Counted from the first letter of the stretch, positions 22,604-34,779 are shown. The stretch is DNA of 64,000 nt from Sinotaia quadrata (GCA_028829895.1 CM054177.1:37292564-37356563), one strand, 5' to 3'. Notes: generated by a model from the sequence alone, not told the origin. Made by a program: numbers and translations.

Positions 22604-24422
22604 GTTACAGATGACATCCTTGATATGTGTGACAAGCATAGAGAGCTAAATAAAATAGAAATCAGAAGTAGAAGGAGCAAAACAATACAGAGAAATTAAT
22701 CAGATTATCAAGAAAAGCATGAAAAAGGCAAAGGAGACATGGACTGAAGACCAGTGTAAAAATATAGAAAATAATCTAAAGAAAAATAATAGCTAAAAAA
22801 GCATTTCAACTGGTGAAAGACCTGACCAGTGTAAAACAAGGATGATCCTCCATCATTCAAGATAGGGGAGGGAAATGTCTTACGGAAGATCAAGACATTC
22901 TTAAGAGATGGACAGAATACTGCTCACATCTATACAACAACAGACATACAGGGGATCCAGACAACTACCCAATCCTCCGAGAAGAAGTAGAGGCTGCGGT
23001 GAAATCATTCATAAAGGGAAAGGCGGCAGGAATAGACAACTTCCCTGAAGAACTAGTCCAAGAACTGGGAGAAGCCATGATAAGCGCCCTACTAACAATA
23101 TGCAATAAGATCTAGCAGACAGGGGAATGGTCAACACCATGGGCTCAGTCACTCATAATAATGCTCCCGAAAAAAGGCAATTTGCAGCAATGTCAGAATT
23201 ATAGTATGATAAGTCTTATATGCCACCCAAGCAAAGTCATGCTAAAGATCATATTAAACAGACTGAAGCTGCAGGCAGAGAAAATCATAGCTGAAGAACA
23301 GGCAGGCTTCAGACCAGAGCGAAGCACAACTGAACAGATTTTTAATCTGAGACTGCTATGTGAGATGTACCTCCAGCACCAACAAGACATTTATCATATC
23401 TTTGTAGATTTTAAGAAGGCGTTCGACAGGGTGTGGCATGCAGTCCTTTGGTCCACCATGAAGCTGTACAACATCAATGTCAACCTGATAGAAAGCCATT
23501 ACAGCAAGGCCACCAGCGTAGTCTGCTTCAACGGCCAAATTGGAGATTAATTCAGGACAACATTAGGAGTCAGATAAGGCCTCTTACTTTCGCCTATTCT
23601 CTTCAACATCTTCCTTGAAAGAATAATGACAGATGTTCTGGAAGACCATGAAGGAACTGTCAGTATCTGAGATGGAACAATAATGAACTTACGCTTTGCC
23701 AATGACATCGGTGGCCTTGCAGGAAATGAGGGGGAGTTTTCAAATGGTAGAAAAACTAAATTAATGATCAACAACACCAATGGCATTGGCAATGACATCA
23801 TGATTGGAGATCAGAAATTGGGAATAGTTAATAAATTCAAGTATTTAGGAGCCATCGTGACAGACAAGGGATCAAAATCTGAAATATTGTCCAGGATTGC
23901 AATGACAATAACAGCAATTGCAAGGCTGAAGACAGTTTGGAAAGACAGAAACATCTTACTCAGCTCAAAGATCAGACTGATGCGCTCCTTGGTTGTATCT
24001 GTATTTTTATATGCCTGTGAGTCATGGACCCTCACAATGGATCTTGAAAGGAGGATACAAGCTACTGACATAACATGCTTTCGAAGGTTGCTTGGCATTT
24101 CGTATAGAGATCATGTCATGAATGATGAAATGGAAAACAGAAGTAGGCAAGCCATTGGACCCCATGAAGAGCTAGCGGCCATTGTGAAAAAACGCAGAAT
24201 GAAATGGTATGGGCATACCACACGAGCATCAGGCTTGCCAAGACAATCATGCAAGGAAGGTGAAGGAGGGGAAAAGATGGGAGGATAACATCTCAGAGTG
24301 GACAGGACTGAAACTGAGCAATACAGTATGATTGGCAGAGAACAGAATGGAATGGAGGAAACTGGTTGTCAGATCATCAGTGGTGCCCCAACGGTCAACA
24401 AGACGAAGGGATAGATAGATAG
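22604..24422 (+). mobile_element. 5'-truncated LINE (RTE-like) with (GATA)n 3' tail, interrupted by an LTR
   Basis: The copy starts within the linker before the reverse transcriptase domain, so the endonuclease domain is missing. The reverse transcriptase reads mostly in one frame. Motif A, with FVDFKKAFDRV at about 23401-23433, is present. The metal-binding motif, FADD in the sister copy, reads FAND at 23695-23706. A C-terminal LYACESWTL segment follows near 24009. In-frame stops include TAG at 23113 and TAA at 23548. About 60 bp are missing after LAGNEGEF relative to the copy at 57358. The copy is therefore dead. It ends in GGGATAGATAGATAG, a GATA tail that continues at 26562 beyond the inserted LTR. 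I assign it to the RTE-like group from the LYACESWTL region and the simple-repeat tail; a Jockey-type LINE remains possible. Confidence 0.85.
23161..24288 (+). pseudogene. Reverse transcriptase pseudogene of the LINE at 22604-24422
   Basis: Two open segments in the same frame, 23161-23550 (129 codons) and 23683-24288 (201 codons), are separated by stops at 23548-23550 and in the following 130 bp. The first carries the finger and palm start (KKGNLQQCQNY, EEQAGFRPERSTTEQIFNL, FVDFKKAFDRV). The second carries the damaged FAND motif, TKLMINNT, FKYLGAIVTDKGSKSEILSR and the thumb and C-terminal region. The product would copy LINE RNA into DNA at the target site, but this copy cannot encode an active enzyme. 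Confidence 0.85.
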
Positions 24423-26561
24423 TGTGGCAAGGTTCCTGTCTGTTTGTTGCTAATTATTAATTTATGCTATTTATTCATAACTAATACCCATAAATAATAA
24501 TCCTCTCATGCAACCAACACACACAGTCACCCGACAGGGGTCTTTTGTTTTTGTGGTCATGAGAGCGACTAGGTCAATCCCTGGAACAGTCTGCTAACTA
24601 ATTAACTCTCTGTCCAAGTGTTACCTATCTAGATTAACAGACCCTAATTGAACTATTACGTCAATCTTGTCTTTAACCCAGCCACCACACGTTAGCTCTC
24701 TACAATGATGGGAACTACCCTAAGCTTGCACTTAACCGGCTTTCTATTGTCGTTACATCATTTGGAATCCCCACCCATCATCATGCACAAGCGCCTCTCT
24801 ATCAGTGAAACGAGAGTGAATAGTTATAAATTCAACAAATTTATTAAAAATTAATATCGTCAAAATTACACACAGGCAATTTATCAGAATCACAAATCTC
24901 ATCAAGACACATGGAATTCAATTAATCAAAAGATATATCATGCTAAGAACTAGAAATTTATACCCAAGAAAAGGTCAATACAGTTAGTTTAGCTTATACA
25001 AGTACCTAATGTCAATAAGTAAACTAGGTATCAATTTGGTTAAAATCAATATAAGACAGATAGAGAAGAATCAGAAATAAATAAAGAATTTAATAAATCA
25101 TAGAAACATGCACAGATTACACAGAAAATTCATGGAAACAATTCATCTGGTTGTGGCTTGTGAACAATAATCTTGCTCTTGTTTCAGTTGGCTGGCAGTT
25201 AAACAGTCTTTTTATTGTGGCCTTGCCTGGTAACAGTTCTCGCATACAGTCACGTGAATGTTCATGAATAGTCCATCTAAGAATACACCACAAAATTATG
25301 ATCACAAATCTGGTACAGAGTAACTACACAATACAATGCACAATCTGGTCTTATAATGTACACTGCACAATTCTTCCTACTGTCACTGAATAAACAAATG
25401 GTAAAGTAATTCACAGTTTCAGTTTACAATACTGGTTTCCATACAGTCGTTCCTTATCAGTTCTAACAGTTACTGGAAAGTCAGACTCACGCTCCTCGCT
25501 GCAGCTCTCCACATAACTCCCCACTTGATGGACCCAATTCCACGAGCAAGTGTTACTTACTGGTTGTTTATGAATCTCTTCCACTTAGAGATACTCCTCG
25601 TCGTAACGTCCAGTTACGTCATAGCCACACGCAGCGTCCTACACTTCTCTAGAATATGACAGAGTCTCAACAAGAATTCCACCTGCTCTTGGACCTCAGC
25701 GCCCTTAAGAAATCCAATGCAGTTAACAATTTATCAACGTAGAAGTAAAGCTTCAACTTCGACCTCGAGTCATACGAACGTCAACATAACCAGTATCGAG
25801 ACAAGCGACGCTTGATGGCAGCACGGAATGGCGGTTCTCGACGCTTGCACATCAGCCGGAACAAAACGAAGATGGAACAAAGAAAAAACGGCTTGCTGAC
25901 TGACAGAAGAATTGTAACTGCACGCATCAGTCTTGTGTTTCAATCATTTGTAATCGGTACTTTTATTCTCGTTTCTTCATTACATTCTTTCATTTGATTC
26001 TTTGTGCAAACGAGAATAAAAATGACATAGCTTAAATTCATTATGACATTTACAAGAAAAGCATAATTTAGACAGAAGTTAAACAAGTATTAAAATCAGC
26101 TATAATAACAATCTCTATTCGGACATACCTTTCTGTTCAGCTCTAACCACGAAGCCGCGCACGTGACTCAGGCGTAACAAGAGTACCGGTCACTTGCTTG
26201 CTAATTTAGGGGGGCGCTGGCATGTACCGGTCAGTCTCGAGTCTGCCCCTATACTATATAGCCATGAGTTCACTCTACCCTTAGTGTTTGCATGGTCCAC
26301 CATGGCCAGTCGGAAAAACCCAGAAAGGTTAATCAATTCCAGATCCTTCCTCAAAATCTCTAAAATCGTATATAGGGGCAGACTCAGTACCGGTCAGTTT
26401 TTTTTCGCTTTTTTCAGGATATAGGTCAGCGTTGTTTGTTACAAAACTCAGCACACTGAGACTTGCAAGATGAAACTGAGCATGTCAATTTACAAGAAGA
26501 GATAATTAATTAAATATTAAATTAAATAATTGAGTGCATTAATTTGCATTTTTCCGTCACA
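24423..26561 (-). mobile_element. Solo LTR-like element, group 2 copy 1
   Basis: 2139 bp with + strand ends TGTGGCAAGG and CCGTCACA, flanked by GATAG at 24418-24422 and at 26562-26566. It is related to 30298-32341: shared blocks include the CACCCGACAGGGGTC area near 24530, CTCTGTCCAAGTGTTACC near 24607, CCCCACCC near 24768 and GAGTGAATAGTTATAAA near 24810. I read the element on the - strand. On that strand it has CTATATAGTAT (26261-26251) as a TATA-like box, then AAG|GTATGT with the donor at 26128, about 131 nt downstream, as in group 1. The (C)CCCACCC block is the complement of the GGGTGGGGG block of group 1, which suggests that the groups are related. No coding region is attached. Confidence 0.75.
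26222..26400. repeat. Inverted repeat around the TATA region of group-2 LTR copy 1
   Basis: GAGTCTGCCCCTATA at 26240-26254 is matched by its reverse complement TATAGGGGCAGACTC near 26371-26385. A GTACCGGTCAG sequence is repeated in direct orientation beside each arm (near 26225 and 26390) and a GTACCGGTCA near 26183. Confidence 0.7.
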
Positions 26562-26571
26562 GATAGATAGA
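26562..26571 (+). repeat. Remainder of the LINE (GATA)n tail
   Basis: GATAGATAG immediately after the LTR restores the simple-repeat tail of the LINE at 22604-24422. Confidence 0.8.
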
Positions 26572-27372
26572 TTTATTATGTGTATCTATATATGTCTTTC
26601 TTTCATATTTCATTATCAATGCTGTATTTGCTGTGTAGTGTCTAGTTAAATTATACTGTTAATAAATTATATTTCTTTGTTTATCAATACCCTCGACATT
26701 ATGTTTTATCTATGATAAATGTCAGGAGTAGTGGTGGGGCTGTAATAATTAAAAAATGGGTGCAGGCCTCTGCTGGACGTTTGCCAGATCAGAGTTATTC
26801 TGTGGTATTATTTACAATACTGGTCATTGCTCTGGAAAGGATACGGGAGGTTACTCTTTCAGTCCGTTGCCCGCAAATTGAGAGGTGTGTATTATCATAG
26901 ACGTGGAGAGATGATAATATCCTCCTAATTAAAGAGGCCCTCTCGTCGTTTAAAATAACCTGTCGCACCAACAGTCTGAATAACCCGAAATATTCACTTC
27001 ATCTATTTTGAAACTATGTAAGATCTCAATCCGTGAAACCTCCAATCTATGAAATCAAGAATGACCTCTTTATCCATGAAATCTGTATTAATAACTTTAA
27101 CCATGAGGTCTGTGATGATCAATTCATCTATGAAACCAGGATTGTCAAACTATGAAACCATGAATGTCTACTTAGCCTGTAAAGCTGGAGTGACTACGCA
27201 TTTCGAGTAAATTGGAATCGGATATCAATCCTTCCCTGCACACCGGGCTGACTAACGAGATGTACGTGTCAAAGAAGAAAGTTATCCGGCAATCTCCAAA
27301 TAAACCGATCAGGCCAGTATTGAGAAATCTGATGGACTTGAGGAAGCACGAAAACTTGGACAGTAGATAGAA
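26572..27372. other. No gene recognised; loose repeats at 27025-27180
   Basis: Loose copies of a roughly 25-30 bp TCTATGAAATCAAGAATG-type motif occur at 27025-27180. The rest shows nothing I can name. Confidence 0.45.
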
Positions 27373-27644
27373 CAGTGATTTTCAACCTTTTAAAACCCAC
27401 ATCACAGTGAATATGTCACTAATATTGTCAAGGCATACAATAATTTTTTAAGGAGAAATTTCTTTCATTAAGAAAAAGTAATCAGACTGTGTTTAAAAGT
27501 TCAATACATGAGGCTAAAATTCTAATCCTCGTGTTATTTTCAAAAATAATGATGACCATGGTTTTCAAAAGATTTATTTTTAAAATATATGATTTTTTCA
27601 AATTTTTTCCGCGGCACACACGGCATACCGGTGTAAAAACGCTG
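27373..27644. mobile_element. Short non-autonomous hAT-like element (MITE)
   Basis: 272 bp. The left end is CAGTGATTTTCAACCTTTT. The right end in reverse complement is CAGCGTTTTTACACCGG, followed by GTGTGTGCCGCGG, the CCGCGG-type sequence common inside hAT termini. The flanks AGATAGAA (27365-27372) and GGATAGGA (27645-27652) match at 6 of 8 positions, as expected for an old 8-bp target duplication. No transposase is encoded. Confidence 0.7.
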
Positions 27645-27652
27645 GGATAGGA

Positions 27653-30254
27653 CATAGGCATACATCAAGCAGTCACACCCCTACAATTTTCACTGACAAG
27701 CATGTGGTCAGTGGACTTAGTAAGGGTCAAGGAAACCAACCACTCATCACTGATATGTATAAGTAACGACCAAAGAGATTAGTTTTCTCGACAGACCAGT
27801 GTAATTAATTGCCAAATTGGTCCATGGGCCCCTCACATTTTCTGAGTAAAATTCAAACGGGTTCTCGTCGTTAATGAAAATAATTACCTGAGATGTCCGT
27901 GGACTTCTCGCGGACACCAAAGTGATCTGTGGACTCCACTAGTATAAGCAAGCAACAAGCATACATGTACTCTTGCATCTGATACTGAATACATATATTA
28001 TTTCGTGTCATTAACGAGAAGTTAATTGTGGCTGTGTAAACAATTCTGCTCATAGCTATGATAGAATAAATATTGAGCAGGTGTTGTGGAACAATTGAGA
28101 CTCATATCAGACACTATTTATGACCGTGATAGAACAGATTGAGACATATCAGACACTGCACTAGTCGAAGAGTGAAATTATCTAGTACAGATAATTCTTC
28201 TGTTAAACAAGTAGTGTCACGTAAGATTCTTTGAGTAAAGAATGTGTAAGAATAAATATGTAATGGGTTGGTTAGCACAGATAGATAGATAGATCAAGTT
28301 TTTAATGTTTCTTGTTTGAGTTTTTCTTTCTTTTGTTGATTTATATAAATGAGTTTTTTTATGTGTGAATATATATATAATTGTGTGTATGTGTATGTTT
28401 GTGAGAGAGAGTGAGTGAGTTGAGTGAGTGAAAATGTACTAAAGAAGATCCATACGCATATAAACTTCGTCACCAAGAAAATTCAGAGTTACGTTTCCCT
28501 TGAAAACACCTCTGTAGGCATGGATGATGAGTGTGGCTATATAAATATAAATAAATATGCTCGTGTTAAATGTGGGTAATGTGCCCACCTACTAAAGTTA
28601 TTAATTTCACTGTTAATCAGACCACCGACCACCATGTTTCTGGGAAAAGACGACTTCGGGAAATAATATTTCACAATCATTTACCAATACCAACACCATA
28701 TGCACCTTTGTAGAAGTGAGTTGTGTATTTATTTATTCGCGTGTTTGCTTTTGTGTGGGTGGGTCGTGAAGGTGGGTAAATAAAGGTGTGGATATTTTGT
28801 TTCCAACCCCATCTAAGCATCGCGCGCACGCACGTATCAGGTTCAGCAACTCTAACTTGTGGCAGGAAACTCCGTGCGAGGCAGACTGATTACGGTGATT
28901 AAGTGGGTCCATTCGCAAAGAACGCTGATACGTACTCTCGGATAGACAAGAGATTTGTTTTCCTATAATGAACTGCATCTCGGCAACAGAGCTCATGCAA
29001 AACTTTCGTTGTAGGGTGGTTTCTGAGGATGGGTGGGCAGTGACTGGAGGTGATTTGGGAGATGATTGATGTGACCCACGAGTGGAGAGCAGTGGCGGGG
29101 TACTAAGAGGATATTTCCAATTTGCGTTAAACAGGTTCTCCTCGGAATGGAAGTCTTATCTATCGATCGCACCATCATGACGTCACTAGGCGGATATCCT
29201 GACTGATGCAAGTTTTGAAATAATACTGAGTCAGCTTGCCGACATGAAAATAAACACTCTTCAAGCAAAAACTCAGTTGGCTCAACATTCAGTTTGCTGT
29301 TTCAATGCACCTATGTGGCAGCTTGCTGCATACAAACAGTTCAAACAATTTGTGTTTTTATCGTTGGGGGGGAGGTGGAGCGAGAACTATTTGGATTTAC
29401 GTGTCTATGAAAGTGTCAAAACAATACTCGTGCAAGCCAGGTCAAGGTACACATTCAAATAACGTGTCAAACGGCTCGGCCTTATTTAAAACATAAATTA
29501 TTGCTCTTTACAGTCTGAAATAACAATCTGTTTCATTCAACTTAACTGGAAACCCGTTGCATTCAACACTAGGATTTTATATAATCTAATTTTTAAACTG
29601 TTTCCTTAGACATTAAGATTTTTCATAATCTAAGTGAAAATATCTTTCATTCACAGTAAGAATGCTCACAATTTCTATCAGCGATACGAATGTTCAGAAT
29701 ATGAACTGACAATCCGTTTCTTTCATTACTAATGTCTTTCACATGACACTGAGAAGACAAATTTGACCCTTGGTCAAGACAACTCCTTTTTTCTTTACTC
29801 ATAAGCAAAATTATAATCACCAATCTCCACAAGTATAAATATGTCTTGTCAGATAGAGCCCCAAATATCAATACGATTAGTGAAGGCGCTAAGGTATTTA
29901 CAAATTAAAAGGTAGAGGTCGTTATATCATAGTTATTTCAAGTTTACGATCTGAATTATGCTAGATCTTAAGAGTTATTGTCCCTGACGTCAACATTTCC
30001 CAGGGAAAGTAATTCTTATCAGAAAACAATTTGACTGCTTAAAATGAGATGAAACGCAGTGCTAACTGAGGAATATTTCGCATACTTAAAATTATTACTG
30101 TCAAGGCACTTTTCCACCCACACTATGTTATTCGTTTTAATATTGTAAATCATTAATCATAGTTGACCGAATGGATATTACTGACAGACACTTCAGTAAC
30201 AAAGCACAAAATAATGTCTAGTTCATATCATAAAATCAATAAAGTCGTTTGGTC
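27653..30254. other. Unclassified sequence, no gene recognised
   Basis: Includes a partial duplication at about 28085-28160 (ATATCAGACACT repeated), GT/GA-rich patches near 28385-28430 and small ORFs on both strands without recognisable motifs. The 28780-29260 part is less AT-rich but shows no coding signature that I trust. Confidence 0.45.
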
Positions 30255-30297
30255 AACCAACGTTGAAGCTTTATTGCCAAATGATGTTGAAGCTTTA
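30255..30297. repeat. Left part of a 23-bp minisatellite interrupted by an LTR
   Basis: AACGTTGAAGCTTTATTGCC followed by AAATGATGTTGAAGCTTTA. The same unit resumes at 32342. Confidence 0.88.
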
Positions 30298-32341
30298 TGT
30301 GGCAAACTTCCAAGTTCCTAATTAATTGACTGTCAATCTCTAAGTGAATAATTAACCTTAAATTATATACACAGACAAGATTCTCTCATACAATCAATCA
30401 GTCACCGACAGGGTCTTTGTCTTACGGTCAAGAGTGACTAAGTCAGACCTTGAGAGTTCTATCTATAGATTACCTCCTCTCCAAGCGTTACTTTTGTCTT
30501 AGAACAATAGATTCTGCAGCTCTATCTTGTCTGTCAATCTATTTTCCGGCCCTCCACTTCTCTCATTCCGGTAGCAGGAAAACTACTCTAAAGCGTATAT
30601 GTGACCGGCTTCCGTTACGGCATTAGGTCATCTAGCTCAGCCCCCACCCACTACCTATATACGCTCCTCTTATGTAAAAGAAGAGTGAATAGCTTATAAA
30701 ATTTAACAAATTTTATTAAGAATAAATAGGATAATAAAATTAAACTGTTTCAACATTAATAAAACCACACCAGATAATAATACAGGATTCAATATTCAAA
30801 TACTCCTCTCTCAAGTCAATCATTAGAAAAATAAGAAATTAAGAAATAGTCATTCAACAGTTCTCATGAATTCAATAATTAAAAGAACAAGAAATTCATC
30901 ATTTATCAAATTATCTTCCTAAACAATTATTAGAAGATATCCACAAATTAATATCAATACGCTTCCTAGAACAATCACTAGGTTCACACATTAAGCATTA
31001 ATATTTTCAATAAAAAATAATATTAGAATAAGAAAGAATAAAAAAGAGTAGATACAAGAATTTACACAAATCACTGAACAATACAGGTTTACAATGAGAT
31101 AAATATGGGTTATGGTTCACCTGGTGTTTGTGTGCGTCGTTCCTGGCCAGTTATCTCAGCCACTTGTTATCAGCTTAAATTGGAACAGTTCTGGAGATAA
31201 TGTTCAAGTCCATAAAGTTCACAGTTTGTTTAACTTAACACATGCTCTTGAAATCACAAGTCCAGTGAAATTCAGTCTTGGGTCTAGGCTAATATCCACA
31301 CCGAATATCCCAAATTCACGGTCCGCTAATCTCACCAGAATTGATATAGCCTGTCCAATAAATGGTATGTAATACCTTTAATGACCACCGACTTTGACTT
31401 AGCCAACCTCACGCCAAATCTTTAGTCACTGTGAAATTTCCTTGCCTAGTTCGCCCTGTGTTCTCTGCTCCATAGACAGTAGCCAGTTAAACAAGCATGC
31501 TTGCATCATCCAGATGGTTCTGCCCCTTCGTCCTTCAGACCAGTGTACCTCAAAGCTGTGAAAATACAAATGAATTTCCGCACATCAGTCTCATGTTTTG
31601 ACTACAGTAAACCTGTAATTCTATTCTTGGTTTTCATCTTAAATTCTTTTCACATTTATTTTCTTTTTTAGTCCAAGAATGCATTACAGAAAATGATTTA
31701 AAATTACAATATTAGCAAAGAAAAAAATCTACAATTTGCAATAAGTAAAAAAGTAATTAAATCTGTACAAAATCGTGAATTTACCATCTCAGACAATCCC
31801 AAGCCTGCTCTGTCTATGCTCCTAACCGTAGAGGGGTACGGGATCCATGAGTTGAATGCACGTCCCGCAGACAGAAATTTAAGCTAGAGTTGGGTTCTAC
31901 GTTCTAATCTCCCCTTCTGGACATAATCCGTCCCTTGTCTCGTGTATTGTATTTTAGTCTCGGTTGAGTGACTCAAATGAGCTGCTCAGGGAGTACAAGG
32001 CTGGTGCCTTTAGAAGCTGCCTGACTCTGAGGTTCAATGGCATCTGTCTCTTTGACGGTGCGTACTATTAGGTAACACATGCATCTCCTCTCGGTGCGTC
32101 TACTTGAGCATATGGTTGCGTGATTGTTATGGTGGCTTGGCTCGACTTTGAATCTCTAATCTTACTTGAGATCAAAGTTTGGCTGCCTAAGATGCTGAAT
32201 ACGATTTTTCTACACCGCAAAATACCTGACTGGCTTTGCAGTGGCAAAATTAAAGTTAAACCATCAAAAGAATTCTGCGTGTGTTTCAACTTTAATCAAA
32301 GAAATTTTATCCGTGTGTCTGTTTGCATTATCAGCTCTACA
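30298..32341 (-). mobile_element. Solo LTR-like element, group 2 copy 2
   Basis: 2044 bp with + strand ends TGTGGCAAAC and GCTCTACA, flanked by a perfect 5-bp duplication CTTTA (30293-30297 and 32342-32346). Removing the element restores an uninterrupted 23-bp minisatellite. It aligns by eye with 24423-26561 in several blocks (GACAGGGTC near 30405, CTCTCCAAGCGTTAC near 30477, CCCCCACCCAC near 30639, GAGTGAATAGCTTATAAAA near 30683). On the - strand it has a donor-like GGTAAA with the intron side at 31794 and a strong acceptor-like GTATTTTCACAG ending at 31556. No TATA-like box is obvious at the expected distance. The 86-codon ORF at 31112-31372 on the + strand has no recognisable content. Confidence 0.75.
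31556..31794 (-). other. Putative intron of group-2 LTR copy 2
   Basis: Read on the - strand it begins ATG|GTAAAT and ends TTTGTATTTTCACAG|CTTTG, 239 bp. The acceptor region AAATTCATTTGTATTTTCAC resembles the ATTCATTTATTTCCAG acceptor of group 1. Only sequence evidence. Confidence 0.35.
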
Positions 32342-32430
32342 CTTTATTGCCAATCGACGTTGAAGCTTTATTGCCAAATGAAGTTGAAGCTTTATTGCCA
32401 AATGACGTTGAAGCTTTATTCAAATGCATT
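32342..32430. repeat. Right part of the 23-bp minisatellite
   Basis: Three to four copies of CGTTGAAGCTTTATTGCCAA followed by ATGA. Confidence 0.9.
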
Positions 32431-32772
32431 AAACGGTTATGATCCCAATCAATGATATAATGTTTAGATTTTCCTTTATTCTTTTAAACAAATGTTTTAA
32501 GCAGTTAAGAGATTATGGTTCAGTGAAAGATAAGAATTTCTTTTAACACAAATGCTAAAAATAAACAGATTATTGTTCAAACAGATAAAAACATTTTGCC
32601 CCAATTTTGTAATCATTAATGATAAGACTTTTCTCTTGAAGATATAGATAGAACCTTGCTCTACAGTTACATTGATTATGTTTTATAAAATAGATTATGT
32701 TTTAAAAAATATACTTTTTTTTTAAGATAAAGAATTAAATAGATTGTAGTCCATATAAACATAACCATTATA

Positions 32773-32998
32773 CTTTAGCTCTGTAACTGTAAACAGATAC
32801 GTTACTTTAGCTCTGCAACTGTAAAAAGGTACGTTACTTTAGCTCTGTAACTGTAAAAAGGTACGTTACTTTAGCTCTGTAACTGTAAAAAAGGTACGTT
32901 ACTTTAGCTCTGTTACTGTAAAAAGGTACGTTACTTTAGCTCTGTAACTGTAAAAAGGTACGTTATTTTAGCTCTGTGACTGTATAAAGGTACATGGG
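32773..32998. repeat. Minisatellite, 32-bp unit x7
   Basis: TACTTTAGCTCTGTAACTGT followed by AAAAAGGTACGT, with few substitutions. Confidence 0.93.
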
Positions 32999-33245
32999 TT
33001 GTGTCCATATAATGGTAAAGCTTTTTAACTTAACACTGAAAAAGTACATGTTCATATATTGATAAAGCTTTTTATCTTGACACTGAAAAGGTATATGAAG
33101 TATGCCTATATACTGATAAAGGTTTTTATCTTAACATCTTAACACTGAAAAGATACATGAAGTATGTCTATATATTTTGATAAAACTTTTTATCTTAACA
33201 TTGAAAAGGTACATGGAGTATGTCCATATATTGATAAAGCTGTTT
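32999..33245. repeat. Minisatellite, about 55-60 bp unit x4
   Basis: Copies of TATTGATAAAGCTTTTTATC followed by TTAACACTGAAAAGGTACATG and ATGTCCATA. It directly adjoins the preceding array. Confidence 0.85.
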
Positions 33246-33420
33246 AAAATTAAACATTGTAATAGAGAAACGAAACTATCAGTATAATTCAAAAATTTAA
33301 TTCTTTTAGCATGGAATGTCATTGGATTTCTGGTCTCAGTATAATGTTAAATTTTCACTTTTTGTTTGCACTAAAAATAGTTGCTTACAAAATGGCCCAA
33401 ATAATATCAAAGCTTTTCAT

Positions 33421-33535
33421 CTTACTAGTGTAAACAGTCACAGGAATTAAATTATCTATATAATTTTTTTTACATATTACTAGTGTAAACAGTCAAAGCG
33501 ATTAAATGATCTATATTATTTTCATTACATATTAT
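33421..33535. repeat. Direct repeat, about 60 bp x2
   Basis: TTACTAGTGTAAACAGTCA followed by an ATTAAATKATCTATATWAT segment occurs twice. Confidence 0.8.
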
Positions 33536-33584
33536 AAAGAGTCAAATAAGGTGAAGTTCATATTACGAAAAAGCATTTTATTTT

Positions 33585-33977
33585 AGCATTCTAACCATCA
33601 ATGCAAAGATCTTTCTCAATACTGTAACCATCGATGATAAAGCTTTTCGAATACTATTACCATTAGCGATAAGGCAGTTTGAATATTGTAACCATATATG
33701 ATAAGGCATTTGAATATTGTAACCATATATGATAAGGCAGTTTGAATATTGTAACCATATATGATAAGGCAGTTTGAATATTGTAACCATATATGATAAG
33801 GCAGTTTGAATATTGTAACCATCAATGATAAGGCTGTTCGAATATTGTAACCATCAATGATAAGGCAGTTTGGATATTGTAACCATCAATGATAAGGCAG
33901 TTTAATATTGTAACCATCAATGATAAGGCTGTTCGAATATTGTAACCATCTATGATAAGGCAATTTGAATATTGTAT
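33585..33977. repeat. Minisatellite, 32-bp unit x11-12
   Basis: TTTGAATATTGTAACCATAT followed by ATGATAAGGCAG. CATATATG and CATCAATG variants alternate in blocks. Confidence 0.94.
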
Positions 33978-34491
33978 ATATCGATCATCTACACTTCCTT
34001 TTTCAAATGCTGTTCATTGCCACTCTGAACAGTCGTCCAATATATATATATATATGAGGTTGGGTTAGGTGGTACATAACTAAGATTTTAGACTTTGTGG
34101 TATAATATAAATAGTTTACAAAAACACAGACCAAGCTTATTACCTCAGCATGTAGATTCGTTCTAAAATTTGTTGCAATACACCTCTGTAAAACGTGTAC
34201 ATTCGTTCTCAAGTTTGTTGAAATACACCTCTACAAAACGTGTTGTGATAAGAAACCTGCCAGACAGCACGTGCGTGCAGGTGTCAAATTGCCCAATGTG
34301 TCGGAGTGGTGCTGGAAAAATCTATTTTTACGAATGTCAAAATTAACACTAATGACGTGATATAGAAATACATTCAGTTACGGGCATAATGTAAATTCCA
34401 TGTTGTTCTAATATGTCCTTAACATTACTACTTTAGTTGATGCCGTTTATAGTCTGTAATTTATCTATGGAGCTGCTAATTCTTGATTGTA
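33978..34491. other. No gene recognised
   Basis: A (TA)n patch lies at 34040-34053 and a partial duplication of ATTCGTTCTMAARTTTGTTG occurs at about 34157 and 34202. Confidence 0.5.
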
Positions 34492-34580
34492 CACTATAGT
34501 GAGAGATGTTAGTACACTATACTGAGAGATGTTAGTACACTACACTGAGAGATGTTAGTACACTATACTGAGAGATGATG
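34492..34580. repeat. Minisatellite, 24-bp unit x4
   Basis: ACTGAGAGATGTTAGTACAC followed by TATA. Confidence 0.92.
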
Positions 34581-34779
34581 ATTGTATACATTATCTAAAG
34601 GGTCAACTCGAGCGATTTGCTCCAAAGTACTTGCAAATTTGCAAATCGCGCTTATAGCACCTGCAACACCAATAGCCCCTCGTACTGAAAGCGTGACTGT
34701 CTAAGAAATTATGATGTCGAATTATTCAATGGGTCGGACTGATGCTAGAGAAGTTTGTTTAATGCATTTGTATAATTAA

